Below, piece by piece: positions 6,760 through 7,409 of a stretch of 7,409 nucleotides of DNA; the first letter of the stretch is position 1; each line of letters starts with the position of its first letter. Location: the NCBI GenBank assembly GCA_017883355.1, contig JADGNS010000208.1, positions 1-7,409 of the forward strand, written 5' to 3'. The DNA is from Candidatus Solibacter sp. (GTDB lineage: Bacteria > Acidobacteriota > Terriglobia > Bryobacterales > Bryobacteraceae). Made by a program: the position numbers and the translations under genes. Below the pieces are notes generated by a model. That model made no database searches, was not told where the DNA came from, and saw only the letters and a program-made list of their open reading frames with translations.

Positions 6760-6813
6760 CGGGACATTGGGGGCTTTACTACGAACGACCATAGCCTGGA
6801 GACCAATGTCCCG
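6760..6813 (+). repeat. Perfect 11-bp inverted repeat in the leader, abutting the GTG start
   Basis: CGGGACATTGG at 6760-6770 and CCAATGTCCCG at 6803-6813 are exact reverse complements, separated by 32 bp. The left arm begins one base after the -10 hexamer and covers the expected transcription start. The right arm ends at the base before the GTG start codon. The ribosome-site candidate GGAG (6798-6801) falls just inside the loop. Two roles fit: a pair of operator half-sites, perhaps for the gene's own winged-helix product, or an mRNA stem limiting access to the start codon. If transcription begins inside the left arm, the RNA stem would be shortened, which favours the operator reading. Confidence 0.65.
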
Positions 6814-7409
6814 GTGGCACCGGCCCCGGACGACACCGCCGTTGGTGAGCAACTCGGCCGGCTCCTGGAGAGTCCGCACTTCCGGACCAGCAAGCGGTGC
6901 CAGTCGCTGCTGCGCTACGTGGTCGAGGCCTACCTGGGGAACCACTCCGATCGCGTGAAAGAGCGCACCATCGGATACGAGGTCTTCCAGCGGGATCCGG
7001 ATTACGACACCAACCACGATTCCGTGGTCCGCACCACCGCCGCCGAGATCCGCAAGAAACTGGCGCAATACTACCAGGAGCCGGGCCACGAAAACGAGAT
7101 CCGCGTGGTGTTGCCGCAGGGCTCCTACCTGCCGGAATTTCGCCGTGCGCCGATTCAGCCGGCGGCGCCGGCTCCGCCCGAAGAGAAAGCGCGCGCCGTC
7201 CCGGGCGTGACGCGGCAGCGCCTGATCGGGATGGCCCTCGCGCTGGCCACGGTGGCGGCCGTGGGGCTGGGCTACTACGCGTATTCGCGCGCGCGCGTCA
7301 CCGAGTTGAGCTTGTTTTGGAGACCGCTATTGGAGGACGGCTCCAGCGCCGTGATCTGCGTGGGGCAGCCATTGCGCGTCTACATTTTTGAGGGCTCGAG
7401 GGCGCACGA
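6814..7409 (+). CDS. Winged-helix-like protein with one transmembrane segment, 5' part
   Basis: The frame is open from before 6814 to the right edge, giving 198 residues of a longer protein. The N-terminal domain (about residues 10-110) contains LGRLLESPHFRTSKRCQSLL, VKERTIGYEVFQRDPDYD at 48-65, VVRTTAAEIRKKLAQYY at 71-87 and IRVVLPQGSYLPEF at 96-109. I recognise this as a winged-helix-like domain common in Acidobacteria and sometimes annotated as adenylate cyclase-related, with no cyclase domain visible here. A Pro/Ala linker (112-122) precedes a transmembrane segment at about 136-157, and an extracytoplasmic domain begins with ELSLFWRPLLEDGSSAVICVGQP at about 164-186. This suggests a CadC-like membrane-anchored regulator (inference). 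There is no in-frame ATG; GTG 6814 is the best start, with GGAG 12 nt upstream. It is divergent from the esterase-receptor operon. Confidence 0.75.
   Translation, partial: MAPAPDDTAVGEQLGRLLESPHFRTSKRCQSLLRYVVEAYLGNHSDRVKERTIGYEVFQRDPDYDTNHDSVVRTTAAEIRKKLAQYYQEPGHENEIRVVLPQGSYLPEFRRAPIQPAAPAPPEEKARAVPGVTRQRLIGMALALATVAAVGLGYYAYSRARVTELSLFWRPLLEDGSSAVICVGQPLRVYIFEGSRAH

Noticed and set aside
6733..7089. A 118-codon minus-strand frame opposite the winged-helix gene
   Set aside because: Antisense to the conserved domain, with no family resemblance of its own.
6897..7391. A 164-codon + strand frame near the right edge
   Set aside because: It is an out-of-frame reading of the winged-helix gene; the correct frame carries the conserved ERTIGYEVFQRDPDYD and VVRTTAAEIRKKL segments and stays open to the window end.

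Overview
The window looks like chromosomal DNA from a high-GC soil bacterium, most likely an Acidobacterium of the Solibacter/Bryobacter type. This is inferred from gene content: an Oar-like TonB-dependent receptor of nearly 1,200 residues with an N-terminal carboxypeptidase-regulatory-like domain, a signal-peptide-bearing SAM methyltransferase, and a winged-helix/one-transmembrane protein of a kind common in that phylum. No rRNA, tRNA, CRISPR array, insertion sequence or phage gene is visible.

Layout. (1) Positions 1-2227, + strand: the 3' part of an M49 (dipeptidyl peptidase III-like) metallopeptidase, a tightly coupled exported methyltransferase (3-nt gap), and a MerR-family regulator. A MerR-type promoter/operator overlaps the methyltransferase stop codon. 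(2) Positions 2228-2314: the gap between convergent genes, almost filled by two back-to-back hairpins, one with 28-bp arms. (3) Positions 2315-6605, - strand: an apparent two-gene operon, a CE12-like SGNH/GDSL esterase followed after 10 nt by the TonB-dependent receptor, whose Shine-Dalgarno overlaps the esterase stop codon. (4) Positions 6606-6813: a divergent regulatory region with an extended -10 and a perfect 11-bp inverted repeat whose right arm ends at the base before a GTG start. (5) Position 6814 to the right edge, + strand: the 5' part of a winged-helix-like protein with one transmembrane segment, cut by the window end.

How the parts may work together (inference). The esterase plus the outer-membrane receptor looks like a small module for deacetylating and importing a plant-polysaccharide fragment or similar ligand. 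The divergent membrane-anchored DNA-binding-like protein is a plausible but unproven regulator of it. The MerR protein probably regulates its own promoter; any effect on the methyltransferase and peptidase genes upstream is not evident. Nothing here is clearly an undescribed multi-gene system. The best leads are the inverted repeat abutting the GTG start, the paired hairpins between the convergent genes, and the exported methyltransferase coupled to a peptidase.
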